From: Saccharofermentans sp.
GTDB taxonomy: Bacteria; Bacillota; Clostridia; Saccharofermentanales; Saccharofermentanaceae
Assembly: GCA_016292155.1 (NCBI GenBank)
Contig: JAEFBC010000206.1
Coordinates: forward strand, 1-32,131
Length of the DNA stretch: 32,131 nucleotides
Reading direction: 5' to 3'
Position 1 is the first letter of the stretch. Each line of letters opens with the position of its first letter. Under the pieces are notes generated by a model. It saw only the letters and a list, made by a program, of their open reading frames with translations, was not told where the DNA came from and did no database searches. The position numbers were made by a program, and so were the translations under genes. Below, piece after piece: positions 32,081 through 32,131 of this stretch.

Positions 32081-32131
32081 TTGGCTGGATACATATTTAC
32101 GAATTTGCATCCGGAATATTTAATTACGACA

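Overview
The window looks like a chromosomal segment of an anaerobic, low-to-mid GC member of the Bacillota, probably class Clostridia. The support is strong AGGAGG-type ribosome sites, TTG/GTG starts, frequent extended -10 promoters (TGnTATAAT), and typical clostridial families: YfhO, zinc-ribbon/DUF4190 proteins, polar amino-acid ABC transporter, ferredoxin-tailed aldo/keto reductase, and TrkAH. I see no rRNA, tRNA, CRISPR array, insertion sequence or phage gene. No gap between genes exceeds about 180 bases.

Layout. 1-2.7 kb: the 3' end of an unknown gene, an Fe-S aldo/keto reductase, and a convergent ECF-like sigma factor carrying its own membrane anchor and outer domain. 2.9-12.1 kb: an envelope glycan block with YfhO, a membrane-anchored PIG-L deacetylase with beta-helix-like and carbohydrate-binding-like modules, and three multi-pass GT-C-like proteins. 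Two of these face each other across a promoter region containing an inverted repeat. 12.1-14.9 kb: an intracellular family-I-type lipase homologue, an MFS transporter and trmL. 14.9-18.9 kb, minus strand: a polar amino-acid ABC transporter (binding lipoprotein, permease, ATPase) followed by two paralogous zinc-ribbon/Pro-Gln-repeat membrane proteins. 19.1-21.3 kb: a saccharopine dehydrogenase-like enzyme and a PAS-GGDEF diguanylate cyclase. 21.5-24.1 kb, minus strand: a small membrane protein, a deoB-deoC fusion, and an OB-fold-like lipoprotein. 24.2-25.3 kb: a minimal DEAD-box helicase. 25.4-30.3 kb, minus strand: an operon of two G3E (CobW/ZNG-like) GTPases followed by trkA and trkH. 30.4-32.0 kb: dusB and a multi-pass membrane protein, then a strong promoter firing out of the window.

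The most striking observation is the solute-binding lipoprotein at 18073-18903. Its order of parts is circularly permuted: the segment that normally ends an SBP_bac_3 protein sits directly after the lipobox cysteine, and the reading frame stops where that segment would normally begin. The permutation moves the lipid anchor from lobe 1 to lobe 2. Second is the single-chain phosphopentomutase-deoxyribose-phosphate aldolase, which joins two consecutive steps of deoxynucleoside catabolism with all recognisable active-site residues retained. Third is a possible translational insulator before the small membrane-protein gene, where a hairpin masks the ribosome site and a promoter appears to start inside that hairpin. 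All functional assignments rest on reading motifs by eye; no database search was run.
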